From positions 4,154,001 to 4,218,000 of the forward strand of contig OZ255629.1 in the NCBI GenBank assembly GCA_965276785.1: a stretch of 64,000 nucleotides of DNA, written 5' to 3'. Below are positions 35,790 to 44,526 of the stretch, piece after piece. The number at the start of each line of letters is the position of its first letter. Position 1 is the first letter of the stretch. The notes below the pieces were generated by a model that was not told where the DNA came from, ran no database searches, and saw only the letters and a program-made list of their open reading frames with translations. The position numbers and the translations under genes are program-made. This stretch comes from LMUY01 sp965276785. GTDB taxonomy: Bacteria; Pseudomonadota; Alphaproteobacteria; Acetobacterales; Acetobacteraceae.

Positions 35790-36523
35790 TGGACGGCCAC
35801 GAGGCACAAGCCTGCCGCCGGCGCGGTCGGCCCGGCGGCGCTGCGGTCGCAGGCGCGAAGCACGTCGCCCACGTGCTCTGGCTGCCATCGCCCGCTGCCC
35901 ACCTGCGCCAACGTGCCGACCATGTTGCGCACTTGGTGGTGCAGGAACGAACGCGCCTCTGCGCGCACCCGGATGGCGTCGCCTTCGCGCAGCACCTCCA
36001 GCCGGTCCAGCGTGCGCAGCGGGCTTTTGGCCTGGCAGGCGGCGGCGCGAAACGACGTGAAGTCGTGCCGGCCGAGCAAATGCCCGGCTGCGGCCGCCAT
36101 CGCCTCCGCGTCGAGCGGGTGGGGCAGGTGCCAGACTCGGCCGCATTCCAGCGCGGGGCGGGGACGCCGGTTCAAGATGCGGTAGTCATAGCAGCGCCGA
36201 ATGGCGGAAAACCGCGGGTTCCAGCCGGGCGGCGCAGCGGTGGCTTGGAGTACCACCACAGGATGCGGCTTCATATGGAAGTTCAGGGCGTCGCGCGCGC
36301 GGTTGGGCGGCAGGTGGGCGGGCAGGGACAGCATCGCCACCTGCCCGGCCGCGTGCACCCCCGCATCGGTGCGGCCGGCGACCACGCTGGCGACGGGTCC
36401 ACCGGTCAGCTTGGCGGCGGCTGTCTCCAGCACCTCCTGCACTGTGAGAACCCCGGCTTGCTGCTGCCAACCCGCGAATGAGGTGCCGTCGTACTCCAGC
36501 AGCAGGGCGACCGGCCGGATCAA
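35759..36523 (-). CDS. truA: tRNA pseudouridine(38-40) synthase TruA
   Basis: 254 residues from a TTG at 36523 that overlaps the fmt stop (TTGA). The catalytic Asp lies in VAGRTDAGVHAAGQV. Other family blocks are LLEYDGTSFAGWQ, CYDYRILNRR, HDFTSFRAA and FLHHQVRNMVGTLAQVG. It modifies uridines in the anticodon arm of many tRNAs. TTG is the only suitable start just upstream of the first conserved strand. It is the last gene of the def-fmt-truA operon. Confidence 0.93.
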   Translation of the reverse strand: MIRPVALLLEYDGTSFAGWQQQAGVLTVQEVLETAAAKLTGGPVASVVAGRTDAGVHAAGQVAMLSLPAHLPPNRARDALNFHMKPHPVVVLQATAAPPGWNPRFSAIRRCYDYRILNRRPRPALECGRVWHLPHPLDAEAMAAAAGHLLGRHDFTSFRAAACQAKSPLRTLDRLEVLREGDAIRVRAEARSFLHHQVRNMVGTLAQVGSGRWQPEHVGDVLRACDRSAAGPTAPAAGLCLVAVHYEGGAPFTR

Positions 36524-37425
36524 GCCCCGAGCAGCGTTCCAGCCGGGACCGGCGTGCCGCGCAGGAATGCGTCTGCCGCCAGGGGCGAGCGGCCGGAGCG
36601 CTGCACCTGCAGCAGCCGGAGGGCCCGCTCGCCACAGGCAACCACCAGGCCGTTCAACACGGTGCCGGGCGGGCCGGCGCCGTTCACCGGCTCGGCGGCG
36701 AGCACCTTCAGCACCTCCGCTCCGAAGCGGCACCAGGTGCCGGGCCAGGGATTGAGCGCGCGAACCCGCCGGTCCAGCGCTTCGGCGGGCTGCCGCCAGT
36801 CGAGCTCGCCATCGGCGCGGGACAGCTTGGGTGCGTAGCTGGCGCCGGTCTCGGGTTGCGGCACCGCCGCGGGCGCCTCGCCGAGCGCCCGCACGATGAG
36901 GCTGGCCCCGAGCGCGGCAAGGGTGTCGTGCAGACCGGCGGCCGTCTCGCAGGGCCCGACCGAGACCGCTTGGCGTAGCAGCATGGGCCCAGTGTCGAGC
37001 CCGGCGTCCATCTGCATGATCGTCACCCCGCTCTCGGCGTCACCGGCAAGGATGGCGGCTTGGATCGGGGCGGCGCCACGCCACCGCGGCAACAGGCTGG
37101 CGTGAATGTTGAGGCAACCCAGGCGCGGCACCGCCAGCATCGCAGGGGGCAAGATGAGGCCGTACGCCGCCACGACGGCCGCATCCAGCCCGAGCGCCGC
37201 GAACGCGTCCTGCGCCGCTGGGTCGCGCTTGAGGGAGACGGGATGGCGAACCGGCAAGCCCATCGCCTCCGCCGCCACTTGCACGGCACACCGGTTGACG
37301 CCTTGGCCGCGGCCGGAGGGGCGGGGTGGCTGGGTGTAGACGGCCGCCACGTCGTGCCCAGCGTCCTGCAGCGCATGCAACGCCGCAACGGCAAATCCTG
37401 GGCTGCCCATAAAGGCCAGGCGCAT
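36520..37425 (-). CDS. fmt: Methionyl-tRNA formyltransferase
   Basis: 301 residues from the ATG at 37425, which shares its A with the def stop (TGATG). It formylates initiator Met-tRNA using 10-formyl-THF. The motifs RLAFMGSPGFAVAALHAL, YGLILPPAMLAVPRLGCLNI and NIHASLLPRWRGAAPIQAAI (catalytic Asn-His) plus GVTIMQMDAGLDTGPM are clear. The C-terminal OB-like domain is complete. A GTG one codon earlier is possible. It is coupled to def and truA. Confidence 0.95.
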   Translation of the reverse strand: MRLAFMGSPGFAVAALHALQDAGHDVAAVYTQPPRPSGRGQGVNRCAVQVAAEAMGLPVRHPVSLKRDPAAQDAFAALGLDAAVVAAYGLILPPAMLAVPRLGCLNIHASLLPRWRGAAPIQAAILAGDAESGVTIMQMDAGLDTGPMLLRQAVSVGPCETAAGLHDTLAALGASLIVRALGEAPAAVPQPETGASYAPKLSRADGELDWRQPAEALDRRVRALNPWPGTWCRFGAEVLKVLAAEPVNGAGPPGTVLNGLVVACGERALRLLQVQRSGRSPLAADAFLRGTPVPAGTLLGA

Positions 37426-37952
37426 CACCCGGTCGCCTTTTGCTTCATCTCCTTGGCGAGCCGCCGCAGCACCATGTTGCGCTTCAGGGCAGACAGGTGA
37501 TCGACGAACAACACGCCGTCCAGATGGTCCAACTCGTGCTGCAAGCAGGCTGCCAGCAGCGCCTCTGCCGCAAGCTCATGCCGCGCGCCGGCTTCGTCTT
37601 GATAGCGCACCGTCACCCGGGCCGGGCGGGACACGTCGGCATACTGGCCCGGCAATGAGAGGCAACCCTCCTCCCGCGTGGCCCACTCCTCGCTTACCGC
37701 CACGATCTGCGGGTTGACCAGGGTCCTCGGCTGCGGCTGGTTGTCCGGCATCAGGTCCACCACAACAACGCGGAGCCCCACCCCTAGCTGCGGTGCGGCC
37801 AGACCGATGCCCGGCGCCTCATACATGGTGCGGAACATGGTGGGGATCAGCGTGTGCAGCGTCTCAGCATCGGCTGGTCCCACCGTGCGGGCCTTGGCGC
37901 GCAATGCCGGGTGCGGCGCGATGAGGATGGGGCAGGGTGTGGAACTCGCCAT
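37425..37952 (-). CDS. def: Peptide deformylase
   Basis: 175 residues with the three diagnostic motifs in order: GIGLAAPQLG, EEGCLSLPG (metal-ligand Cys) and QHELDHLDGVLF (two metal-ligand His and catalytic Glu). It removes the formyl group from nascent N-terminal Met. It is the first gene of def-fmt-truA. The promoter should lie in 37953-38089, shared with the divergent Hsp20 gene. Confidence 0.96.
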   Translation of the reverse strand: MASSTPCPILIAPHPALRAKARTVGPADAETLHTLIPTMFRTMYEAPGIGLAAPQLGVGLRVVVVDLMPDNQPQPRTLVNPQIVAVSEEWATREEGCLSLPGQYADVSRPARVTVRYQDEAGARHELAAEALLAACLQHELDHLDGVLFVDHLSALKRNMVLRRLAKEMKQKATG

Positions 37953-38089
37953 AGCCGCCAGGATTTAGCCGCCGCTTCCCGCGCTATCAATGACAAGCTC
38001 TTGCAATAGCAGCCCCATGTTCCAGATCTGTGCCATCGGAATGCTGCATAGGTTCCGGTGGTTGTCTCGCTCGATGGAGGAGGCGTCGC

Positions 38090-38563
38090 ATGTCATCGAC
38101 CCGTCTGTTCACCTCCCCGCTGTTCGTGGGGTTCGACCAGCTCGAGCAGATGCTTGAGCGGGCAGCAAAGTCCTCGTCGGACGGCTACCCGCCCTACAAC
38201 ATCGAGCAGGTGAGTGGCACGACGCTGCGGATCACGCTCGCTGTCGCCGGATTCACCATGGATGACCTGCAGATAACGCAGGAAGACAACCAATTGGTCA
38301 TACGTGGCCGGCAGAATGACGACACGCAGGGGCGTGTGTTCCTTCACCGGGGCATTGCGGCCCGGCAGTTCCAGCGCGCGTTCGTCATGGCGGAGGGTAT
38401 CGAGGTGAAATGTGCTTGGCTCGACAATGGCTTGTTGAATATTGAGCTCGCACGGCCATTGCCTGAAACCCGTGTCAAGACTATACCTATCACAAAGTCG
38501 GGAGCATCCCGGGTTGTGGATGCCGAGCAGCGTTTTGTCCAGTCGAAAGCCGAGAAAGCCTAA
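38090..38563 (+). CDS. Small heat shock protein, Hsp20 family
   Basis: 157 residues from the ATG at 38090, preceded by GGAGGAGG. The alpha-crystallin domain spans about residues 35-135: PPYNIEQVSGTTLRITLAVA, FTMDDLQITQEDNQLVIRG, GIAARQFQRAFVMAEGIEV and GLLNIELARPLPE. It is an IbpA/HspD-like holdase for unfolded proteins. It is followed by the DUF1150 gene, a conserved pairing in alphaproteobacteria, and heads a run of stress-related genes. A CTTG at 38000 with an 18-base gap to CCAGATC is only a weak match to a heat-shock sigma-factor promoter. Confidence 0.93.
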   Translation: MSSTRLFTSPLFVGFDQLEQMLERAAKSSSDGYPPYNIEQVSGTTLRITLAVAGFTMDDLQITQEDNQLVIRGRQNDDTQGRVFLHRGIAARQFQRAFVMAEGIEVKCAWLDNGLLNIELARPLPETRVKTIPITKSGASRVVDAEQRFVQSKAEKA

Positions 38564-38623
38564 AGCATTACAGGTGGATCGCCTGGCTTGCCGAATGTGG
38601 GAGCCAGTTTGAGGAGCGCAGTT

Positions 38624-38872
38624 ATGATCGATACGCCAGACGTGAAGCAGACCGAGGCCGTGACCCGGCTCGATGTGCACGCTATCACGCCGGACCAATT
38701 ACAGCGGCTAGGCTTGTCGCAGATGGCTTACGTGAAGCCGGTTTTTCTGAACGGTGCGACGATGTTTGCCATCCATGGCGCGGATGGTTCGCCGATGGCG
38801 CTGGCGGAGGACCGCAATCTCGCGCTTGCAGCAATCGTTCAGCATGAAATGATTCCTGCGCTCGTGCACTGA
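38624..38872 (+). CDS. DUF1150 family protein
   Basis: 82 residues from the ATG at 38624, with GAGGAG upstream. The core reads LQRLGLSQMAYVKPVF, FAIHGADGSPMALAEDRNLA and AAIVQHEMIPALVH, the DUF1150 signature. The family is small, cytoplasmic and usually encoded right after an hsp20 gene, as here. Function unknown, presumably stress-linked. Confidence 0.88.
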   Translation: MIDTPDVKQTEAVTRLDVHAITPDQLQRLGLSQMAYVKPVFLNGATMFAIHGADGSPMALAEDRNLALAAIVQHEMIPALVH

Positions 38873-38915
38873 GCGGCCGTGCCTTGCACCTCTAACGGGG
38901 TGCGACCGGGCAGCG

Positions 38916-39221
38916 GTGGTGGAGCGCTGGCTTGACCTGACGCGGCGCCAGTTGCCCGCAGCCGCGGCACAATACCATTGGCCAATCCAGCACGATCACT
39001 GCTTCATGCGCGTGTGTCTAGATGCCGCGTATGGCAGGCCGTGGCACCTCGTTGTGAAACGTCCTGCGATCCGTTTCGCCTCGGTAGCGGAGCTGAAACG
39101 AGCTGTTGCGGTTGCTGAGCAGCTGCTCCGGTGTCCTGGCATGCTGCAGCAGTTGAACGCGCAGAGCATCGCAATGCGGGCGCGGCATCGTTCCGGTCAG
39201 TCTCCGCTCACGATTGCTTGA
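38916..39221 (+). CDS. Small conserved-type protein of unknown function
   Basis: 101 residues from a GTG at 38916 (a second GTG follows directly). The layout WLDLTRRQLPAAAAQYHWPI, DHCFMRVCLDAAYG, RPAIRFASVAELKRAVAVAE resembles short proteins sometimes annotated as GCN5-related acetyltransferases, but no acetyl-CoA motif is visible. No signal or membrane segment. It lies between the DUF1150 and DUF2382 genes in the same direction. Confidence 0.6.
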   Translation: MVERWLDLTRRQLPAAAAQYHWPIQHDHCFMRVCLDAAYGRPWHLVVKRPAIRFASVAELKRAVAVAEQLLRCPGMLQQLNAQSIAMRARHRSGQSPLTIA

Positions 39222-39292
39222 ACGTGCCGCTCGCAACCTCCCGTGCGTCCCAGCGTGAATGTAGCAATCATTCACATTGGACCATAGCGCCC

Positions 39293-40699
39293 ATGAACAA
39301 TTACGCGGAGGATGTTCGCGGGCAGAACGACCTGGTGTTGCCGCTCTCTGCCGAAGAGTTGGTCATCACCAAGCGGCCGACCACGGAACGGGTGACGGTA
39401 AGCCGAGAGACCCGGCTGCGCGACGTGCTGGTCGATGAACTGCTAGCCTGCCAATCAGTTGTGGTCGAGCGCGTGCCAATCGGCCGTTACGTCGACGCGA
39501 TCCCCGAGATTCGGCACGAGGGTAGCGACACTATCCTACCCGTCGTGGAAGAGGTGGCAGTCGTGGTCCGGCGGCTTCTGCTGCGGGAGGAAGTGCGGTT
39601 ACGCCGGGTGAAGACCGAGACCCGGCACGTCGAGACCGTGAAATTACGCGAGCAGCATGTCGTTGTGTCCCGCACAGCGGCGGCAGTGAGAACCGGTCAA
39701 GAGCCGGTTGCGGACCGGGCGCCCGGTTATCCGGCGCTCGTCCCGCGAGGGCGGAACCAGCAAGACCAACCAAGGAGTCAGTTCATGAACGAAGAAACCA
39801 TCGTTGCCGTTTTCGGCAACGCCGCCCAAGCCGATGCAGCCGTCGCCGACCTTCGCGCGGCTCACGTCCCCGATGGTGCCATCACCCGTCACGCCGACGA
39901 TGGCAACTATGAAACTCCTGGCACAATGACCGGCGGCGGCGCCACTGGTCCGGCACGGCAACAGGGATTTTGGGCGTCCTTGTTCGGCGGTGCCTCGACC
40001 GATGAACCAGTTTATGACCGCAGCTTGGCGTCGGGCGGCACTGTCCTGGCGGTGAAGGCACCGGTGGACGACGCCGAGGCGGTCATCGCGATCCTTGAGC
40101 GTCATCATCCGATCGATTTGGATGAGCAGGTGGAGGGTGACGGGCTGAGCACCCCCACCGCCGCCAACACGGCGATGGCAGGCATGGCAGGGACGACTGC
40201 GAGCACCGGGATGACGGGAATCGGGGCAGTCTCTGGGGTCACGGGAACCACCCCGGCCGCCTCATTTACCGATGCCGGTCGGGCCGGCGCTACTGCGACG
40301 GAAGGCGGCGTTCTGCCGCTAGCGGAGGAAACTCTCTCGGTCGGTAAGCGGCTGCTCAATCGCGGCGGCACTCGTGTCCGCCGCTACGTGGTCGAGCGGC
40401 CGGCCGAAGCGGACGTTTCGCTGCGCAGCGAAACCATCCAGGTGGAACGCCGCCCCGTGACCGCCGCTGACGCAGCCACGGCCGATTTCACCGACAAGAC
40501 CATCGAGATGACGGCCAGTGGCGAGGAAGCCGTTGTCAGCAAGACGGCGCGAGTTGTAGAGGAGGTCGCGCTTCGTAAGCAGGCTACGGAACGCACCGAA
40601 ACAGTCCATGACACGGTTCGGCGTCAGGAAGTTGACGTGGAGCAAACAGCTGCAACCGAACGGGCTGGTGCCGCGTCCCGTCCCGTCACGCCGCGCTGA
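39293..40699 (+). CDS. DUF2382 double-domain stress protein, possible in-frame gene fusion
   Basis: 468 residues in a single open frame. Residues ~15-140 are one DUF2382 domain (LPLSAEELVITKRPTTERV, then repeated R/E-rich strands). Residue 165 is an internal ATG at 39785, preceded by AAGGAG eight bases away, opening a general-stress-like segment (ETIVAVFGNAAQADAAVADL). A Gly/Thr/Ala linker and a second DUF2382 domain (VLPLAEETLSVGKRLLNRGG) follow. In relatives these are usually two separate genes. Here no stop separates them, so either the stop was lost or both a long and a short product are made. Confidence 0.75.
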   Translation: MNNYAEDVRGQNDLVLPLSAEELVITKRPTTERVTVSRETRLRDVLVDELLACQSVVVERVPIGRYVDAIPEIRHEGSDTILPVVEEVAVVVRRLLLREEVRLRRVKTETRHVETVKLREQHVVVSRTAAAVRTGQEPVADRAPGYPALVPRGRNQQDQPRSQFMNEETIVAVFGNAAQADAAVADLRAAHVPDGAITRHADDGNYETPGTMTGGGATGPARQQGFWASLFGGASTDEPVYDRSLASGGTVLAVKAPVDDAEAVIAILERHHPIDLDEQVEGDGLSTPTAANTAMAGMAGTTASTGMTGIGAVSGVTGTTPAASFTDAGRAGATATEGGVLPLAEETLSVGKRLLNRGGTRVRRYVVERPAEADVSLRSETIQVERRPVTAADAATADFTDKTIEMTASGEEAVVSKTARVVEEVALRKQATERTETVHDTVRRQEVDVEQTAATERAGAASRPVTPR

Positions 40700-40706
40700 G
40701 CACGAA

Positions 40707-40732
40707 GGCCCGGGGGTAACCATCCCCGGGCC
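40707..40732. terminator. Hairpin between convergent genes
   Basis: GGCCCGGGG, an eight-base loop, then CCCCGGGCC form a perfect nine-base-pair GC stem between the ends of the DUF2382 gene and the CopD-like gene. No T-run follows on either strand, so it may stop transcription with help or protect the 3' ends of both mRNAs. Confidence 0.6.
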
Positions 40733-40741
40733 AAGTTCAAA

Positions 40742-41185
40742 CTAGCTCCCCCACTGCGCCAGCGATCCGAGCACGGTCACGACGACCGCGAGGGCGAGAT
40801 TAAGCAAAAGCAGCCGGCGGATGGAGGCGGCGGAAGCGAGAGTGGGCCGGCGGCGGAACTGCCGCCATGGCCCAAAGAACAGCGTTAGGAAGACGGCTGC
40901 CATGACGATGCCCAGAGCTTGCATGCCGTTGACCGCCCAATTGAGGTTGGCAAACCCGCCATAGACGCCAAACACCATAGCCCAGCCGGTAATCAGCACG
41001 AGCGGCATGGCGTGCCAGACCAGCAAGAAAAACCGGCGCAAGGTTTGGCCGTGCAAAGTCATCCCGTCGCCGGCAGGCAGCGCCGTCAAGTTCGGGCGTA
41101 GCACCAACAGCGTGTAAGCCATGCCGCCGGTCCATAATGCCATCGCCAAGATATGGACCGCCAGAACCAATCCCCAGAGCGTCAC
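40742..41185 (-). CDS. CopD-like integral membrane protein
   Basis: 147 residues with four membrane helices: LVLAVHILAMALWTGGMAY, FFLLVWHAMPLVLITGWAM, MQALGIVMAAVFLTLFFGPW and LLLLNLALAVVVTVLGSL. The first-helix His and Trp and the second-helix His are shared with CopD/DUF4149-like copper-resistance or heme-associated proteins. No CopC is nearby. The specific function is not determinable. Confidence 0.7.
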   Translation of the reverse strand: MTLWGLVLAVHILAMALWTGGMAYTLLVLRPNLTALPAGDGMTLHGQTLRRFFLLVWHAMPLVLITGWAMVFGVYGGFANLNWAVNGMQALGIVMAAVFLTLFFGPWRQFRRRPTLASAASIRRLLLLNLALAVVVTVLGSLAQWGS

Positions 41186-41372
41186 TCAACCTCCATCGAT
41201 TGCTGCACCAACGATATGGCGGGTCTGCCTCGCTGGAGCAAGCCAAGCAGGCGCAGCTTGCCCCCGGCGCTGTTCTGCTGCGCAATCCGAGGCTTAAACC
41301 AAGTTAGGGTCAGACCGCAGTCGCAGCGATCCACCAGGGCGTGGTGGCCAATCACCACTGGCCCGGCTCTAG

Positions 41373-41520
41373 GCGCATTATTGTGGCGCGCGGTGGCAAC
41401 TGGCGCTGGAGAGCGGTTGGCTGGCCCGCGGCATCGCGCTGCTGGCGACCACGCGGGTGAACCCGCTGCTGCTGATGCCGTTGGGCGCCGTGGTGTTCAT
41501 CGAGATGTGGCAGGTGGAGC
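41373..41520 (+). pseudogene. Possible C-terminal fragment of a membrane protein
   Basis: After a TAG at 41370 the frame gives about 50 residues that look genuine (WQLALESGWLARGIALLATT, RVNPLLLMPLGAVVFIEMWQ), with one likely membrane helix, before running into nnr. There is no start codon near the beginning of the fragment. It looks like the tail of a lost gene. The rest of 41186-41372 shows no coding signal. Confidence 0.3.
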
Positions 41521-42936
41521 ATGAACGAGTTGCTGACGCCCGGCGAGATGGCCCGCGCCGACGCGGCCACCATTGCCGCCGGGACGCCCGGTGTTGTCCT
41601 GATGGAGCGGGCAGGATGGGCGGTGGCGCGTGCCGCGCGCCGCATGGGGCCGTGCCGCACCCTGGTGCTATGCGGGGCCGGTGGAAATGGGGGCGATGGC
41701 TATGTCGCGGCGCGGTGGCTGGCGGCGTGGGGCTGGCCGGTCCGGGTGGCGGCGCTGGCCACGCCGCGCCCGGGCAGCGATGCCGCGCAGGCTGCCGCGG
41801 GCTGGGAAAGCGGGCTGGTGCCGTTCAGCGCGGACGAGGCGGGGCGCGCCGAACTGGTGATTGATGCCGTGTTCGGCGCCGGGTTGTCGCGCGAGGTGGA
41901 CGCGGCCGTGGTGAAGACGCTGGCGTCCGCCCGACGTATTTTGGCGGTGGATGTGCCGAGCGGTCTGGACGGCGCCAGTGGCTGCGCCCGCGGGCGCGTG
42001 GCGCCGGCGGAGCGGACTGTCACCTTCTTCCGCCGCAAGCCAGGTCACTGCTTGCTGCCGGGCCGCGATCTATGCGGCGAGATCGTGTTGGCCGATATCG
42101 GCATCTCCGACTCCGTGCTGGCGGCGACCCCGCCGAGGTGCTGGGCCAATGGCCCGGCGCTGTGGCAGTTGCCCGTGCTGCCGGCTTCTACCCACAAATA
42201 CGCCCGCGGCTTCGTCACCGTGCTGGGCGGCGAGAGCATGACGGGCGCGGCGCAGCTTTCGGCGGCCGCCGCGCGGCATGGCGGTGCGGGTATGGTGACG
42301 ATTGCAGCCGGGCGGGCGGCGGCGCGCTACAGTCACGTTCCCGCCGGGCTGATCGTGAATGCCGGGACGCTCGAGGCGCTGCTAGACGACGGCCGGCGCA
42401 CGACCTGGGTGTGCGGCCCTGGCTTGGGGCTTGAGGCGGCACGCGCGAGCTTGCCGAAGCTGCTGGCTGCCGGGCGGCAGGTGGTGGCGGACGCCGATGC
42501 GCTCGGCGCGTATGCCGGCAACCCCGAAGCTTTGCGTGGCGCTGCGGTGCTCACTCCGCACGAGGGGGAGTTCGCCAAGCTGTTCGGTCCGCCCGGTCCG
42601 GACCGCCTGCAAGCAGCGCGCGCCGCCGCAGTACGGGTGGGTGCCGTGGTGCTGCTGAAAGGCTCGGACAGCGTGATCGCGGCGCCGGACGGCCGCGCGG
42701 CGATCAACGGCACGGGCACGCCGGCGCTGGCGACCGCCGGCTCGGGCGACGTGCTCTCCGGCCTCATTGCAGCACTGCTCGCGGGCGGTCTGCCCCCGTG
42801 GGAGGCGGCATGCGCGGGTGCCTGGCTGCATGGCCGGGCCGGCGAGAGCCTGGGGCTGGGCCTGGTGGCGGAGGATTTGCCACCGATGATTGCGCGCACA
42901 ATGCAACAACTCCGCCGACCTCTCCATCGGCTCTAG
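41521..42936 (+). CDS. nnr: Bifunctional NAD(P)H-hydrate epimerase/dehydratase
   Basis: 471 residues. The N-terminal YjeF-type epimerase (residues ~1-205) has MERAGWAVARAARRM, CGAGGNGGDGYVAARWL and VIDAVFGAGLSREV. The C-terminal ADP/ATP-dependent dehydratase has HKYARGFVTVLGG, VCGPGLGLE, VVADADALG, LTPHEGEFAKLFG and NGTGTPALATAGSGDVLSG. Together they repair hydrated NAD(P)H. The fused form is the bacterial norm. The preceding fragment overlaps its start only in another frame. Confidence 0.94.
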   Translation: MNELLTPGEMARADAATIAAGTPGVVLMERAGWAVARAARRMGPCRTLVLCGAGGNGGDGYVAARWLAAWGWPVRVAALATPRPGSDAAQAAAGWESGLVPFSADEAGRAELVIDAVFGAGLSREVDAAVVKTLASARRILAVDVPSGLDGASGCARGRVAPAERTVTFFRRKPGHCLLPGRDLCGEIVLADIGISDSVLAATPPRCWANGPALWQLPVLPASTHKYARGFVTVLGGESMTGAAQLSAAAARHGGAGMVTIAAGRAAARYSHVPAGLIVNAGTLEALLDDGRRTTWVCGPGLGLEAARASLPKLLAAGRQVVADADALGAYAGNPEALRGAAVLTPHEGEFAKLFGPPGPDRLQAARAAAVRVGAVVLLKGSDSVIAAPDGRAAINGTGTPALATAGSGDVLSGLIAALLAGGLPPWEAACAGAWLHGRAGESLGLGLVAEDLPPMIARTMQQLRRPLHRL

Positions 42937-42989
42937 TTCCGCAACCCGCCGATCCGCTCTAAGCTCCCGGGGTCAACTGGAGCTGCGCG

Positions 42990-44393
42990 ATGAGTGAGAC
43001 TGCCGCCCCGATCGGTCTGTTCGACCGTGCGATCCGGCGCCTGGCCGGCGTCTGGCGCGACATGGCCGCCGGTGTGGCCGAGGAGACGGACGACAGCATC
43101 AAGGCGCAGATGCGGGCTTGCCTGCAGGGCCGCGGCGGCGAGGTGAGCGCGCGCAACCGGGCGGCCAAGCTGGCGCAAGCCTACCTGCTGCTCGACGAGG
43201 CTGGGCGCACCGACTTTCTCCGCACCCTCGCCCAGTTCGACAGCGACCCGGCGGCCCTCGCGGCCAACTACCAGCGCCTCGCCGCCACGGAGGACCCAGG
43301 GCAGCGGGCCACCGCAACGGCAGCGCTCCGCCGCACGCTGGAGCCGCCGCGGGTGCGGCTGCTCACCCAATTCACCACCATCCCGGATGGCATGAAGTTC
43401 CTGGTCGACCTGCGCGCCACGTTGCTCGACCGGGTCAAGGACGACCCGTATCTCACGGCGCTGGACAACGATTTGCGTGGGCTGCTGGCCAATTGGTTCG
43501 ACGTTGGTTTCCTGGAGTTGCAGCGCATCGATTGGAGCAGCCCGGCCTCGCTACTGGAGCGGCTGGTGGGCTACGAGGCGGTGCACGAGATCCGCTCCTG
43601 GTCGGATTTGAAGAACCGGCTGGACAGCGACCGGCGCTGCTACGCCCTGTTCCATTCCCGCATGCCGGCCGAGCCGCTGATCTTCGTCGAGGTGGCGCTC
43701 GTGCGCGGCCTAGCCGGCAGCGTGCAGCGCCTGCTGGACAAGAAGGCGCCGCTGCTCGACCCGAGGGAGGCTGATACGGCGGTGTTCTACTCGATCAGCA
43801 ACTGCCAGCGCGGGCTGGCGGGGATCAGTTTTGGCAACTACCTGATCAAGCGGGTGGTGACGGTGCTGGAGGCGGAATATCGCAATCTCAAGACCTTCGC
43901 CACGCTGTCACCCATGCCGGGCTTTCGCCGCTGGCTGGATGGCAAGCTCAAGGCGGACGAGGGCAACCTGGTGTCGCCCGATGAGGCGGCTGCGTTGATC
44001 GCCGCTTCATCTGCAGACCCGAAGCCTGCGACCGGGCCGGCCGCCTTGTCTGCGCTGCTAGGCCGCCGCGGCTGGACGCGGGATGCGGCGGCGGTGAAGG
44101 CGCTGGAGCCTGTGCTGGTCCGGCTGGCGGCTCGTTACCTGCTGACGGAGTCCCGGGCGAACAAGCGCGCGCTGGACCCGGTGGCGCATTTTCACCTCGG
44201 CAACGGGGCGCGGGTGGAACGCATCGTCATGTGCGCGGACGTGTCGGAGAAGGGGGTGAAAGAGAGCGGTACGTTGATGGTGAACTACGTCTATGACCCG
44301 GCGAAGATCGAGGACTATCACGAGGAGTATGCTGGCGAGGGCAAGCGCAATGCGACCACGGCGGTGCGGAAGTTGTCGAAGGGGTGGGGGTGA
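42990..44393 (+). CDS. Malonyl-CoA decarboxylase
   Basis: 467 residues, typical of the family. It converts malonyl-CoA to acetyl-CoA and CO2. The helical N-terminal domain is followed by the GNAT-like catalytic domain with FLVDLRATLLDRVKDDPYL, CYALFHSRMPAEPLIFVEVA, VFYSISNCQRGLAGISFGNY and DPVAHFHLGNGARVERI (catalytic His). No malonyl-CoA synthetase or malonate transporter gene is adjacent, so the malonate source is unclear. Confidence 0.94.
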   Translation: MSETAAPIGLFDRAIRRLAGVWRDMAAGVAEETDDSIKAQMRACLQGRGGEVSARNRAAKLAQAYLLLDEAGRTDFLRTLAQFDSDPAALAANYQRLAATEDPGQRATATAALRRTLEPPRVRLLTQFTTIPDGMKFLVDLRATLLDRVKDDPYLTALDNDLRGLLANWFDVGFLELQRIDWSSPASLLERLVGYEAVHEIRSWSDLKNRLDSDRRCYALFHSRMPAEPLIFVEVALVRGLAGSVQRLLDKKAPLLDPREADTAVFYSISNCQRGLAGISFGNYLIKRVVTVLEAEYRNLKTFATLSPMPGFRRWLDGKLKADEGNLVSPDEAAALIAASSADPKPATGPAALSALLGRRGWTRDAAAVKALEPVLVRLAARYLLTESRANKRALDPVAHFHLGNGARVERIVMCADVSEKGVKESGTLMVNYVYDPAKIEDYHEEYAGEGKRNATTAVRKLSKGWG

Positions 44394-44397
44394 TTTT

Positions 44398-44526
44398 CTA
44401 ACGGTTGAGCGGCACTTGCGGCCCGCAGTTGCGTCGCCCGGCCATAACGCAGTCTTGGGTTTGGGCGTTGGTACTGAGACGGCGCTCAAGCCAGAGGCCG
44501 CCCAGGACGAGGGTTGCGAGCGCCAC
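44398..44526 (-). CDS. Very small membrane protein with QDCVMAGRRNC tail
   Basis: 42 residues from a GTG at 44526: a membrane helix (VALATLVLGGLWL), then ERRLSTNAQTQ, then a QDCVMAGRRNCGPQV end with two Cys. I recall similar short proteins with a Q-D-C-V-x-x-G-R-x-N-C tail in alphaproteobacteria. The frame stays open and plausible (EAEGSDRGK) upstream to a TGA but has no ATG there, so the N-terminus may be longer with an unusual start. It ends five bases from the decarboxylase gene on the opposite strand. Confidence 0.5.
   Translation of the reverse strand: MALATLVLGGLWLERRLSTNAQTQDCVMAGRRNCGPQVPLNR

Noticed and set aside
38000..38028. Heat-shock sigma factor promoter before the Hsp20 gene
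   Set aside because: CTTG with an 18-base spacer is present, but the downstream element (CCAGATC) matches the alphaproteobacterial consensus poorly.
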